A stretch of 64,000 bases of DNA from Spongospora subterranea f. sp. subterranea. Lineage: Eukaryota; Endomyxa: Phytomyxea; Phytomyxea; Plasmodiophorida. The translations under genes and the position numbers were made by a program. Under the pieces are notes generated by a model, which worked only from the letters and a program-made list of their open reading frames with translations, was not told where the DNA came from and did no database searches. Positions 29,816 to 39,776 of the stretch are shown here, in pieces (the stretch's first letter is position 1; each line of letters starts with the position of its first letter). The stretch covers positions 62,001 to 126,000 of the forward strand of contig JAUGWO010000034.1 in the NCBI GenBank assembly GCA_049724395.1, given 5' to 3'.

Positions 29816-30255
29816 TGCAGCGGTTAGGTATATCCACAATGGATGCCCCAACAGAGTGGTACAGGATCTGCCGACCCCACAGTCACCAGAGTATACTGGC
29901 ATCTGGTACTGTAGGCGCATTGTACCCGTTGTGCGTCAGTGATTATCCATTGGCTCATTATTACAGCTTCATTAAACCCATCCTTGATCAATCGAGCATT
30001 ATTGGCCTATCAATCACCTACCGCATATCAATGTTTCATGTAAAAGACCAGATATCAGGTCAAAGTAACTGTTCAGCCCAATGGCGAACACGTGACGGAC
30101 TCGAAAACAAGGGAAACTTCTTAACACTGTAGAGTTGCCAATAGGAAATATTTACTAGGGATAGACAAAATGAAAGGAAGCGCTTCACACCCATGTTTGA
30201 GAGCTACGGATCGCCAGAAAATCGTCTCAACACTGATAGAACACAGAAACATCGG

Positions 30256-30504
30256 CTATCGGATAGGATATTCTTTCAAGGCATCACCGAGTTGCGACTT
30301 GTCGAGTAATCCGATCTGGTATTGCCGGTATAGATCCTGCCGTCTTTGCATCAAGTCTTCGCGCTCCCGAACCTTCAACAGATGTTTGTTTTGGACATGC
30401 ATTTGATAGACGGTGTCAATTGCTCCAACGGCGATGATGGCCCCGAACAGTGCCATTAGCCCTTTGCTCCCTGAAATTGTCGCCATCGACTTGATGAGCA
30501 GCAT
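30256..30504 (-). CDS. Small single-pass membrane protein, uncharacterised
   Basis: The 82-codon ORF has a short N terminus, one membrane helix (GLMALFGAIIAVGAIDTVY) and a charged amphipathic C-terminal helix (KVREREDLMQRRQDLYRQYQ). The layout resembles small mitochondrial inner-membrane or ER assembly factors, but I recognise no family. Starts at 30504 or at the internal MATISGSK are both possible. It is isolated between intergenic stretches. Confidence 0.45.
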   Translation of the reverse strand: MLLIKSMATISGSKGLMALFGAIIAVGAIDTVYQMHVQNKHLLKVREREDLMQRRQDLYRQYQIGLLDKSQLGDALKEYPIR

Positions 30505-31380
30505 GTCCCCGTAACGGCCGTAACGGTGGAACTGTACCAGCCCCGACTCCGCAGTGTACAGCGCCCAGTGTATAGGCCCGCTAGCGCCAGTTCATGATCG
30601 TTTTGGAAAATATTCGATCGATGGTACCTGTTTGTTTTCGCCCCCCCATAGAGTGATAGGCAGACCCCAACCTTTGTAATGATCATCTGTAGACCACACT
30701 CATATCTACACCATATTGTTCCTCTGCACACCTACACATCAAATCTTCCCTCCCTATCCTTCTAATCTGACTCAATCCACTTCCGTATCAGACCGATGTT
30801 GACTCCAGACAAAGATGAAGGATGAAGCGCAAATCGATTTTGAAAGCGGTAGATAGTGACCATCTTTTCAAATTAATATTTTGGCCTCAAATATTAGTTC
30901 CCGGGAACGCAGTCCATTAGCCAACAAAATCGGAAGGCGATGTGTGAAGATCGTGCTGTATGTTCTGTCGCTGTCAAACGGCCATCTTATCGCCGAATTA
31001 AGTGAGGACTAATAAACCCACGCAAACCGGAAACGTTTTTCTTTATAGCAAAGACCAACCGAAGATTATACTGATAAAGTGGAAGATATTCTAATCTTTT
31101 ACAGGACGCTTTATGCTTGAAAAAAAAACTTTAAAAGGGCGACGGAATCCACTGGATTTTTTCAAACAAAGCAGGTGTAGTCACCATATAACCAACCATA
31201 CCTTGGGATTATGGGGCACATAATCCCAAGGCGTACTCGACCGATTTTAGGAAGACTTTTCAAATTGAAGGGGTCGTGGATCGGCTGGAAAAGAATGGGA
31301 ACCTGTACCCCTGCCAATATTTGAAACAATCGGTATTGTTTGCAGAGCGGGTAGGAATAAGACTACTATCGGGGCAATCG
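30505..31380. other. Intergenic, about 870 bp, no gene supported
   Basis: AT-rich with short ORFs only. It contains a small inverted pair around CATAATCCCAAGG near 31200. The 5' part of an ORF that runs into the receptor gene (31276-31380) is probably leader. Confidence 0.4.
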
Positions 31381-32571
31381 ATGAGTGACGAGTATTGTCT
31401 AATGCCAGGTTGCTATGCAGTCCCGAGCGACGATATATCCCTTTTCAATGCGATTCATTTAACTGCACTCATCACGTTCACCGCATCCATCGTCGGTTCT
31501 CTATACGTCATCGCTCGAGGCGTTGTCGTTGAAAAACGCTATCAGAAATTCGGGTATCGCTTCCCGCTTTACCTATCTGCGTTTGATCTCGGTTGGGCAG
31601 TTTCCCATTTTACTGATCATATCTACATATTTACGACGCATCATTACCCGCCGTCTCCGTTGGCTGAGATATTTGGCGCCATGTTGCAATGGTTCATCTT
31701 GGCTCAAGGAATGACGGTGGTTATCATCACCGGCTCTGCTTATTTCCGGCTCGTGAAAGGGCGGGCGGTCGGGTTAGGCCCATACGATATCTTCCTGCAT
31801 CTGCCCATATTGATGGTCCAAATACCGACTGTCACCGTGGGCATCGGGATGAAGTGGTTTGGCCCATCCGGCTACTGGAACTGGATTCGGGCCGATCACC
31901 CCAACGCAATGATAATAGATGGGGTCTTTACCACGATTCCGGTTCTGATCATATTCGGGTTCACCTGTTTTTTCTGCTGAAGGATCGCAAGGGAAATCAA
32001 CAGTCATTCGTTGGCCTATCAACGGCGAACGGCGAGGATCGAGTTATCCAAACGAAGTATCAGCACAACGCCCTGGAAATCGGTCACTCCTGTAAGAACG
32101 TCGATCGGTGCTAGCCCCGTTTTGGAAAGGGCTAAAATACCGTTGGAAGGATCGGGTGAGGCTGGGGAGATACTTGCCATAATTCAACCCCAGTCCCTGG
32201 TAACCACCATCGACACCCCGAAGCGAGACGCGTTCCGAGACGACGAAACTATACGGGCCTACGTTCGAATCAATCTCTTCGCCTATTTGTATATCATACA
32301 ATGGGCACCAGGTAAATATGACCAGCAGAACTTAAAGGTTTGAGACCAACAGAATTTAGAGGTTTCATCGGTTTTCGCGAAAAGAGTTTGATTTCGAATT
32401 TGACTTGGGATGACAAATAATTAATGATCTGGGAGTGTTTTAGTGATAATCGTATCGGTTTGGTCAACATGGTATGTGGCTTTGTTGTTGGTGTTCTTCG
32501 TCAATACCGGTGGAATCATGAACTCAGCGGCATTCATCTACCTGTATGGATGGAAATCATCGTGGAGATAA
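31381..32571 (+). CDS. Seven-transmembrane receptor of the cAMP-receptor (Dictyostelium CAR)/fungal class E-like type
   Basis: Three exons: 31381-31958, 32004-32311 and 32444-32571. The 45-nt intron 1 (GTTCAC...CAACAG) removes an in-frame TGA at 31978 and joins VLIIFG to HSLAYQRR. Intron 2 is 132 nt. The sequence shows seven helices: LTALITFTASIVGSLYVI, YRFPLYLSAFDLGWAVSHF (helix 2, the CAR-family signature area), AMLQWFILAQGMTVVIITGS, IFLHLPILMVQIPTVTVGIG, GVFTTIPVLIIFG, RINLFAYLYIIQWAP and IVSVWSTWYVALLLVFFVNTGGIMNSAAFIYLYG. The N terminus is short with Cys residues, and intracellular loop 3 is Ser/Thr-rich. Coupling to a heterotrimeric G protein is inferred from the family. The ligand is unknown. 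Confidence 0.7.
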
Positions 32572-32880
32572 GCAAAATCGCCACTAAATACTCCCAAACA
32601 AACATCATATTTCGAAATCATTTACCTTCGGGAGAGAGAGAAGGAAAAAATCATACCGAGACCACATTTAAGACCATATAAATATTTTTTCTCAATTTGA
32701 ACGTCGCACTTCTGTAATGTGGTGATATTGTGTGGGCACCAAAACTAAAATACTGTACCGGTAGAAAGTTCCTAGTGTGAACTTGAAGATTTTATTTTCA
32801 ACTTTCCAATTTTCTGTATTTTTTCACGTCAATTTTAACTGGGAAGATTCTTGTGCCATATGATTGAAAACCGAGTTTTC
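32572..32880. other. Intergenic, AT-rich
   Basis: No ORF of interest between the receptor gene and the transposase remnant. Confidence 0.45.
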
Positions 32881-33715
32881 CTAAAGTGACAATAGGTGTT
32901 GCTGGGACGCCACCTCGTCATCTTGCCAGGGGTCTTGACTGCATCCAGCGAACGCAAATGCGATCCATCGACGTTTGCGATTTTGTGCGTTGATGTCCTC
33001 AAACGCGGCCTTAATCATTTCCACTAAATGTTCGCGAGGAACTGTGAATACAAAACGTGCCAGTTCTTTCGCTGAGAGCTCGCCAATGCAAGTCATGCGA
33101 TATAATGATATTCAATCTTAATCTTCTGCTTGAGTGGCTCATTGATGGCAATATCACACACTTGATTCCCTCTTCTATGTACTCAGCGAAGATTTTACCG
33201 ACTGTAGAGAAGCTATGATTGTTTTTTAACCACTCATCAATTATACTGCCATAGTGGTTAGTAAACCGATCGATGATTAATAACAGTGTCTTGCCCATTT
33301 TCAAAATCCACTCTAGATATAACAGAAAACCATGCTGCGTCATCCAATGAGTTGGATCATACAAGACTGTTGACTTGGTGTAGTGCTTCCAGCTGTGCCT
33401 CAGAGTAGACCCAAATCCTCCAGAATCTATAATGACGCCCTTGGCAGTCAATGATGCTCTCGACTACTTGCAAAAAGAATCAAGGACAGACTCCACAACA
33501 AAGGAATCTAGGCAAGCCAGCCGTCTGAGATTTTGGTCTTCACGACGACGTATTAGCTCAGCGGCATTATGAGCTGCAGCTGCTTTTATATTGATCCCGA
33601 TCAAAGACGACCACAGCGCGGCAACCTGCATATTTTGGTATGTTGATCTAGCGCCGTGGCTAACGAAGTCTTGGGTGCAGGTGAAGAAATCTTTTTTCAT
33701 TTTCCAGCAGCGGAG
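32881..33715 (-). mobile_element. Remnant of a pogo/Tigger-like DDE DNA transposon
   Basis: Minus-strand reading gives, in order, a helical N-terminal piece (33700-33464), then KGVIIDSGGFGS and a stretch with THWMTQHGFLLYLEWILKM, GKTLLLIIDRF and IKCVILPS. This is the order of the DDE_1 catalytic region of pogo/jerky transposases (WMT...FxxWL, LLIDN, VxFLP). A C-terminal piece (LVEMIKAAFEDINAQNRKRRW) follows. The first Asp is kept (IDS). The expected LLIDN reads LIIDR, so the second Asp is also kept. The N-terminal helix-turn-helix was not recognised, and the reading frame breaks at least twice. The element is inactive. Its terminal repeats were not found. Confidence 0.6.
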
Positions 33716-33839
33716 ACGAGTTTGGCGAAAGAAAACAATGTTGTTTGAGCGAAAGTTTTTTTGACCGGGAAGATGTAGTTTTCGACTGGTTAAGATAGGA
33801 GTTTCTGGAAAATCTGCCTTGTTTGTGAAAAGAACGCGA

Positions 33840-34333
33840 AATGATTTAATTGATCAACTGGTGCTGGAGTGAGCGGACGATGATGATAAACGTGATGATA
33901 TACATGCAGCTGCAGGCGTGATGATGGCTGTTTGTATTCAGGCACGTGCTGATGAAATAAACTTTGCCGTTGACCACGCATCTATTCCTGAATTTTAAAT
34001 TGGAGTAGGCGAAAACGTCTATGTACATCAAGCAAAATATGATGAAGCAATCTGACTGCTTGTTCAGCAGGCAAACGGCCAATGACGACGCCGAAACTTG
34101 GCAATTTGATCAAGAACAGGGAAACGTCCGCTTCGAATTGCAGCACGATAAAAGCAATTGCCATCGCCGATGACTTCTTCTGGGCAACACCCGCACTTGA
34201 TACTCGAATGAGTGAAAAAGAGACCATCCGATGTTTTGAAATTTGCATCAGCAATCTTGTTCAGATCGAATGCTGAATATCTGATAATGATAATTGATTT
34301 ATTCGATAGAAAACAGTTGTGCAAAGCAGACAA
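33840..34333 (-). pseudogene. OTU-like cysteine protease fragment, probably transposon-associated
   Basis: The minus-strand ORF 34333-34064 contains VIGDGNCFYRAAI, the catalytic D-G-N-C box of OTU deubiquitinases. The following helix of an OTU fold reads on in shifted frames (EQAVRLLHHILLDVHRRFRL, about 34060-33985). The His box was not found, so only the N-terminal part survives. OTU domains are common passengers of large DNA transposons, and the pogo-like remnant is adjacent on the same strand. A degraded host gene is the alternative. Confidence 0.45.
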
Positions 34334-34644
34334 ATCAGGGAAAATAGGAAGAGCGCAAGGAACTACGTACTGATCAGATTTTCGCCTACTGTAATGAAGT
34401 TTGTCTATGGTGCCAGCTCATGTCCACTTATTGGGATAATTGGCACCAAGTAACAATCCCCCTTGACGTGCTGCATTTGCCAAATCAGTTGGGATTAGCG
34501 TCTAGACACAGTTGCGCTCAGTCGGATAATAGTGAGTCAACCATGTGTGGTGAATCGATATTCCCGCTCACATTATATATTATATCGATTGGATAACTGA
34601 CCATTCTGTGTTGTTGTGTTGGGCCAAACCGACGTCGAGAAACT
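34334..34644. other. Intergenic / promoter region of the cytidylyltransferase gene
   Basis: No ORF of interest; short palindromic AT sequence (ATTATATATTATAT near 34572) close to the gene start. Confidence 0.4.
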
Positions 34645-35067
34645 ATGCTGGTCTATATTGGAATGGCGTCCGACATCATCCATGAGGGGCATATCAATAT
34701 CATTATGGCCGCGCGCCAACTCGGATCTGTTTGCGTTGGCCTTCTGACGGATGAGGCCATCCGAACGTATAAACGCCAACCCATCCTCTCGTACGAATCG
34801 CGGAAAACGGTTGTGGAGAACATCCGAGGCGTTGACCTGGTAGTGCCGCAATTCGAGCACGATTACCGTCCGAATCTGGACGTGATACGACCAGATATCG
34901 TGGTGCATGGAGATGATTGGCGAACTGGGCCACAATCTCATATCCGTCAACAAGTGATCGAGAAGCTGGCCGAATGGGGAGGGCGGCTCGTAGAACCACC
35001 GTATACATCAGGGATATCAACGACCGAAATCATTGAAAGGTGTCAACAATATTCAAAAGAAATATGA
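34645..35067 (+). CDS. Phosphonate-pathway-type cytidylyltransferase (PEP-mutase-linked nucleotidyltransferase domain), stand-alone
   Basis: The single-exon 140-aa protein has the HxGH nucleotidyltransferase fold. [20 protein letters not shown] carries the H-E-G-H nucleotide site, [13 protein letters not shown] the conserved loop, [20 protein letters not shown] the central block, [10 protein letters not shown] the GDDW signature, and [20 protein letters not shown] the family end with the ISTT nucleotide-binding motif. This exact block order is that of the cytidylyltransferase found fused to or beside phosphoenolpyruvate mutase, which makes CDP-2-aminoethylphosphonate for phosphonolipids or glycans. 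Ordinary ethanolamine- or choline-phosphate cytidylyltransferases differ in the second half. No mutase domain is adjacent here. An alternative substrate is possible. There is no intron, which may hint at transfer from bacteria. Confidence 0.75.
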   Translation: MLVYIGMASDIIHEGHINIIMAARQLGSVCVGLLTDEAIRTYKRQPILSYESRKTVVENIRGVDLVVPQFEHDYRPNLDVIRPDIVVHGDDWRTGPQSHIRQQVIEKLAEWGGRLVEPPYTSGISTTEIIERCQQYSKEI

Positions 35068-35187
35068 AGATATCGCTTGGGCATTGGTCATTACAACATC
35101 AGGGAACGACAGAATAAATAATTGTATGGCCTGGTTTGACGACAATATATCACAATCGGGAGCGAAAACTTATACGACGGCACAACT

Positions 35188-35196
35188 GTAATAAAT
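35188..35196 (+). repeat. Target-site duplication, left
   Basis: GTAATAAAT, identical to 36923-36931; together they flank the Mutator-like element exactly. Confidence 0.8.
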
Positions 35197-36922
35197 GGGC
35201 CTACAGAATTGACTGGATCAAAAAGCTGGATCAAAAAGTGCGTGCCAGTCTTTGAATCCAGTCTTTTCTGTCCTACAGAAAAGACTGGATTCAAATCACC
35301 AGTCATGACGTTCAAAAGACTGGATTCAATCATTCGAATTAAATCAGAGGCCCCGCCATACAAATGACTCAAAGGATTTTCTGCGAAGTGAACAGGGTTA
35401 CCGGACGGTGCGGTGCGACCGTGCGGCTCCGGGACTTCCCGCATTCCACAATTTGATCAGACTTGGTAGCAAGAGCTTGTATAATCACATCCCGAGATCT
35501 TAATACTCATGCCTGCCTCCAACTTCCCTTTACAACAAATGCGGCGCGCGCAGTCCACATGGGCAATTGATGACTCTGACGATTTCGATTTAACTCCTCA
35601 CAATCACACTGATCACGAAATTGATTCATCGGGATACCCACTGTCAACTGATGGAGATTGTCTATACCGGTTTGAAAAATTAAGGACATGCCCAATCTAC
35701 TTAATCGCTATTCCCGGTGGCAGTTACAGAGCACAAGGTCTCTCCAGATTGGCAAGGGCGTGCGTTTTGTTGCAAAAAGATGTGTCGGGGTTCTTTTTTG
35801 TTCTCTGCCGACCTCTGCTTGTCGTGTCTCAGCGTTAAGGCCGAAGCAGAACGACCCTAATGATTTCAACATCAGGTATTTTTCTGGTCTTTCTTTTTCA
35901 TAATGCTGAACTAATCGTTAGTTGTCGGAACGGCTGTGGTGAAACTATTATCCGGCAGGAATGCTTGCCAATGACGGGCGAGCCCCTGACACTTCTAAGG
36001 AATTAGTTGGCCCGGACAATATAGTAAAAGCTAAATTAGGTCGCCCTAAAGGAAGTCGTAACATTGATAGAAATGCACTGACTACGTATCAAAGCTATGG
36101 CCATGACAATAATACGTGCTACATCACGTCTTTATTGGAATGTTTATTTCTTGTTTCAAGGTTTGCTCTGTACGTAGATTGCTCGTTGAATCTGTTTTTT
36201 ATTCTCCCACAGAAACGGTGGATAACCTGAACAGTTTTGTTGCCGTTACAAAACCGAATGAAAGGGCAAATACAGCGGTCGTTGCGAAGGTGTGCAAAGA
36301 GACGTTCATTACTTGTTCCAATTGCCTACAGACGGGCCACACCAGGAGATGAAAATCTTGTCCTAAAACTTATAAAATAATTTCAACAACTTGCAAACGA
36401 AAATAATCTGAATCGACGGACGAAGAAGTCGACTGCGATATCAGCCCTTTCATCAAGTTTTGAAAAACGGCATAGAACCGTCCAGAGTGTCCAGCCTTCT
36501 GCAGAGTTTGCCCGATATTTGATTAACTTGTCTAAGCATTTCAATTTTCTCGAGTGCCACTTGGACGAGTTGAAGCCTGGACGAGTCTTCGCTAAAGCTG
36601 CCACCTCTTAGGGTCTTTTACACTGTCCTAAACCCCAAGCTGCCACCTCTTAAACCCGTAACCCCAACAACCCATAAACCTGCCAACCTCGTTGAACCTT
36701 GGGGGTCCACAAACGAGCCAAAGTCGTATTGCTGAACTACGACCTCCACCAGTCATTTGTATGGCGGGGCCTCTGATTTAATTCGAATATTGAATCCAGT
36801 CTTTTGAACGTCATGACTGGTGATTTGAATCCAGTCTTTTCTGTAGGACAGAAAAGACTGGATTCAAAGACTGGCACGCACTTTTTGATCCAGCTTTTTG
36901 ATCCAGTCTTTTCTAGTGGCCC
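35197..36922. mobile_element. Mutator-like (MULE-type) DNA element with about 172-bp terminal inverted repeats
   Basis: The left arm (35197-35369) and right arm (36751-36922) are inverted copies from GGGCC...GACTGGATCAAAAAGC inward to ...CCGCCATACAAATGACT. The element is flanked by exact 9-bp direct repeats GTAATAAAT (35188-35196 and 36923-36931). Long terminal repeats and a 9-bp target duplication are diagnostic of the Mutator superfamily. Each arm contains its own hairpin, a perfect 20-bp inverted repeat around 3 bases (35252-35294). The 1.38-kb interior has no recognisable MULE transposase, so the element looks non-autonomous. It does hold an AT-hook-like KLGRPKGSRN and a USP-like cysteine box (NTCYITSLLECLF). 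Confidence 0.8.
35509..36352 (+). CDS. Passenger gene inside the Mutator-like element (AT-hook, USP-like Cys box), possibly degraded
   Basis: Two open stretches lie on one strand between the terminal repeats: 35509-35838 (acidic N terminus: DDSDDFDLTPHNHTDHEIDS) and 35961-36230, then a further piece. The second contains KAKLGRPKGSRNIDRN, a GRP-type AT-hook, and SYGHDNNTCYITSLLECLFL, which resembles the catalytic Cys box of ubiquitin-specific proteases (GNTCYLNSLLQCL) and the USP-like domains carried by fungal DNA transposons. An intron near 36160-36212 (GTTTGC...CACAG) may extend it. A His box was not found. The passenger is either an unusual transposon protein or a captured gene fragment. 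Confidence 0.45.
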
Positions 36923-36931
36923 GTAATAAAT
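36923..36931 (+). repeat. Target-site duplication, right
   Basis: GTAATAAAT, the partner of 35188-35196. Its exactness suggests a fairly recent insertion. Confidence 0.8.
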
Positions 36932-37233
36932 ACGGAAACATTCAGCCGATGTGCCAAATTGCAGGAGTATTGCGGCTAAGTCAGCTTCAAAGCAAAAAAA
37001 TGGCAGATAGTGTATTATCGCTATGGATTCCGTGTTGTAATTCCGGCACATATATTGTGATTGTGGTGACACGACAGGACTTACAGCAGGCGCTCAGAAG
37101 TTGGCATTGAATCGCGCCAGATTGTGAGGAGTGTGTAGATGAAACAGTGTGTGCGGAGTCCGTGACGGAGATCTTCGTATCTTCCTGCCCGATACAGAAC
37201 AAAGCGCCCAAGGCGGCTAATAAATTTTCGAGG

Positions 37234-38127
37234 ATGTCGGTCGAACGGCAAACCCTGGAGATCATGGACGAGAATCACATCTCGTATAAGGTCGAGCCGC
37301 TAGTGATTATGTCCATATTGGATCATTACAAACGACGTCCCGTAAACCAATCCCGAGTTATTGGCACCTTATTGGGCGTTCGGCAATCGGATCATCTAGT
37401 CACGATCCATTCCTCATTTCCCATCCCCCACAATGAGCGCGACGATCATGTCGCCGTAATTGATATGGAGTATCATTCAGCTATGGCGCGTCTGCAAGCT
37501 CGCGTATCCCCAAATCTCGTCGTCGTTGGCTGGTACAGCTCTGGCGGTGCCATGGCTTTATCGCCGTCGTCCATCACTATCGATAAATCGTTTCAGACGT
37601 TGATTTCTTCGACTATCTCTTACCCCGTCATGCTTGTGGTCGACACCACATTGGAGTCCTCAAAATTAGCGATCAAGGCGTATCATCCATGGATGATCAC
37701 ATCAATCAAGAACAAGGCGCCGGTCGTTGGCGTATTTGACGAACTCGATTTGCAACTTATCACTTCCTGTGAAGATAAAATTGGAATCGACGCCCTGATT
37801 CAGTCGCAGCCCGACGATGACACATTCGACTCACCAGCCACACTGTTGACTGGCGCTCGAGGACTCGGAATCGCGTTGGAAAACCTGCACGGGATGTTGG
37901 CGGACGTTGGGGAGTACGTCGATCGAGTTGTGTCCGGAGAAATGGAAGAAGATCGGGAGATTGGAATGATGTTGGCCACTTGCATCAGTCAGGTACCGGG
38001 CGCCAATGGACCAGGATACGAACGCGCGTTCAACGATATGGTCAGTGATCACATGTCGATTAACTATTTAACGGCCTTGACAAAAGCTCAACTCGCCATC
38101 GCCGATAAAGTTAATCTCGTCGCGTAA
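37234..38127 (+). CDS. EIF3F: Eukaryotic translation initiation factor 3 subunit F (MPN)
   Basis: eIF3f is an MPN-domain subunit of the eIF3 initiation complex. I prefer the Met at 37234 (MSVERQTLEIMDENH); an in-frame Met at 37147 adds 29 residues. The MPN core runs from VEPLVIMSILDHYKRRP through RVIGTLLGVRQSDHLVTIHS, SFPIPHNERDDHVAVIDMEY and VVGWYSSGGAM. The JAMM zinc motif is lost: the Glu and HxH residues are not in place, as expected for eIF3f rather than an active deubiquitinase. The C-terminal helices (LHGMLADVGEYVDRVVSGEM, MSINYLTALTKAQLAIADKV) match the family end. About 297 aa, a single exon. Confidence 0.87.
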   Translation: MSVERQTLEIMDENHISYKVEPLVIMSILDHYKRRPVNQSRVIGTLLGVRQSDHLVTIHSSFPIPHNERDDHVAVIDMEYHSAMARLQARVSPNLVVVGWYSSGGAMALSPSSITIDKSFQTLISSTISYPVMLVVDTTLESSKLAIKAYHPWMITSIKNKAPVVGVFDELDLQLITSCEDKIGIDALIQSQPDDDTFDSPATLLTGARGLGIALENLHGMLADVGEYVDRVVSGEMEEDREIGMMLATCISQVPGANGPGYERAFNDMVSDHMSINYLTALTKAQLAIADKVNLVA

Positions 38128-38225
38128 TCATTGCTTTAACCAAACAAGTATTGCCATAAACTTTCATCAACCTTGCTATTACTCACGAACTCTCCACCTT
38201 TTTCTACGAATTAAAAAAATGGTTC

Positions 38226-38848
38226 TCAAATTTCTGAAAATTTATCGCTATTGTTCTTGGTACTGATGTAATTTTGGTATTGTCGATGAGAAATATCAAG
38301 GCTAAGCTTGACGCTTACTAGATCTTGTTCGCCGAGATGCAGACGCAAATTGGCAAGGGATTCGGCCAGCTCTGATGCTCTGCCTCGTAGCATCACGTGA
38401 GCAGGGTCGCTGGATAACTGACAAGGCGACGCGCATCCGAATGATAGTGGCCGGTCGGCTTCTACCGATATGGCCAGCTCGTAGTCCGATATTTGACGCT
38501 GAAGGTCGCCCTCGAATCTGCCATATCAATACTAAAAAACTATCCATAAGAACCCAATAGGTTACCAACCGGTTCTTCAGATCATAATACATATGTCTCC
38601 AGATCCTTCCGAGAAATCAGTCAATAATAAAGTACAAGCTGAGAGTTACTGTCAGATCTAATGAAAACGTACTGAGAACTCTGCAACTGATCTGGATCGG
38701 CGTGGTGTTCTGCGGCACGGGATGGCGAAGGGATTCCGGGTTGTCTTTGCTCCAATGACTCAAGAAGGCGACCGAGCTGGTTTAACCATCGCTCCTGGCT
38801 GTCCTCTTCCTTTTGCAGCTCCTCCAGCAAACTCCCGACCTGACTCAA
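38226..38848 (-). CDS. Small coiled-coil protein, uncharacterised (5' end duplicated at about 42105)
   Basis: Exon 1 reads from about 38848 (SQVGSLLEELQKEEDSQERW, LNQLGRLLESLEQRQPG) to 38672, where GTACGT starts an intron ending at ...TATGGCAG near 38524. Exon 2 (FEGDLQRQISDYELAISVEA, then ASELAESLANLRLHLGEQDL) runs to the stop at 38226-38228. Phase is kept (CA|A). The result is two helical coiled-coil segments joined by a polar linker, about 160 aa. The frame may extend upstream of 38848. Family not recognised; a structural subunit role (nucleoporin-like or tether-like) is only a guess. Part of exon 1 is copied at the start of the second duplication unit. Confidence 0.5.
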
Positions 38849-39776
38849 TACCAGATCTACATGACGCCGTCAAAAATTACGATGATTGACAGTAGTAAGA
38901 AGGGGCACCAACCCATGTTTGGTGTGCATCGCAACTGAAACCGGGAATCGCCTAAAACATATACCCCGTTATCAGGTTCATAATCTCGCTAGTATCTCAG
39001 CATTCAATACCAGACCAGTAATAACGATGTTGCGCTGGCACATGATATTAAGTGTATTCAGCCAGACGTAACCCAAACGTGTAATTTGACCTTGTAGTGT
39101 ATTGTCTAAAATATTGTGAACCATGCTGGGCACTAGGTTAGCGTTTCGGAAGGAAACATCAGTTGATGATCGAAATGACACTGTGATGACATAGTGCGTA
39201 AATGTCTGACGACAACGAACGTAAGGTGTATCGTTATCGGCTACGTACGCCCCACATGTAAATACAGCGTAGGATAATCAAAAATGGTGAGACATGGTTG
39301 TGATCGTTTAAAAGTAACAGTGAGTATTTATCTACTTTTTGATGTACTGTACCTAACGAAATTTCATTATCAATGTTGTTATCATCATAATGAGCCGCGG
39401 AATCAATTCGGGATAAGATCCCAATATCGGCTAAGATTCCCAAGGCAGCACAATGCTCCCAGTTATCTATCTGATCCTTCATGGTCGACAATGCGTCGGT
39501 GAATCGCGCACCAATTTCCTGAAACTCAGACCTGGTCTGTTTTTAGCGTTGGCTTGTACATTGGTGGTAATTGACGCACAGAGATCCATGTTTAACTTGA
39601 TAGTCATAAGTTTCTTCGCCCATGTTATTCTATTGAACTGTACTGCCAACGATCCATCAAAAATTTGCAACGGCAAGGGTTAGCGGAGATTCGGTGTACA
39701 TTAGGAAATTTTATGCGGTAGCCCGATGATACAACTGAGATGACTCACGCATACTTCTCGATTTCCCTGGGCATCA

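Noticed and set aside
31978-31980. TGA read as an amino acid (recoding) in the GPCR
   Set aside because: TGA is used as a normal stop in several genes here, such as the EF-hand and SDR genes, and a 45-nt intron covers this one.
34064-34333. Complete OTU deubiquitinase gene
   Set aside because: Only the DGNC box region is present in one frame; the remaining fold is in shifted frames and no His box was found.
35252-35294. The 43-nt perfect hairpin as a terminator or small RNA gene
   Set aside because: It is repeated in inverted orientation at the other end of the Mutator-like element, so it is part of the element's terminal repeat.
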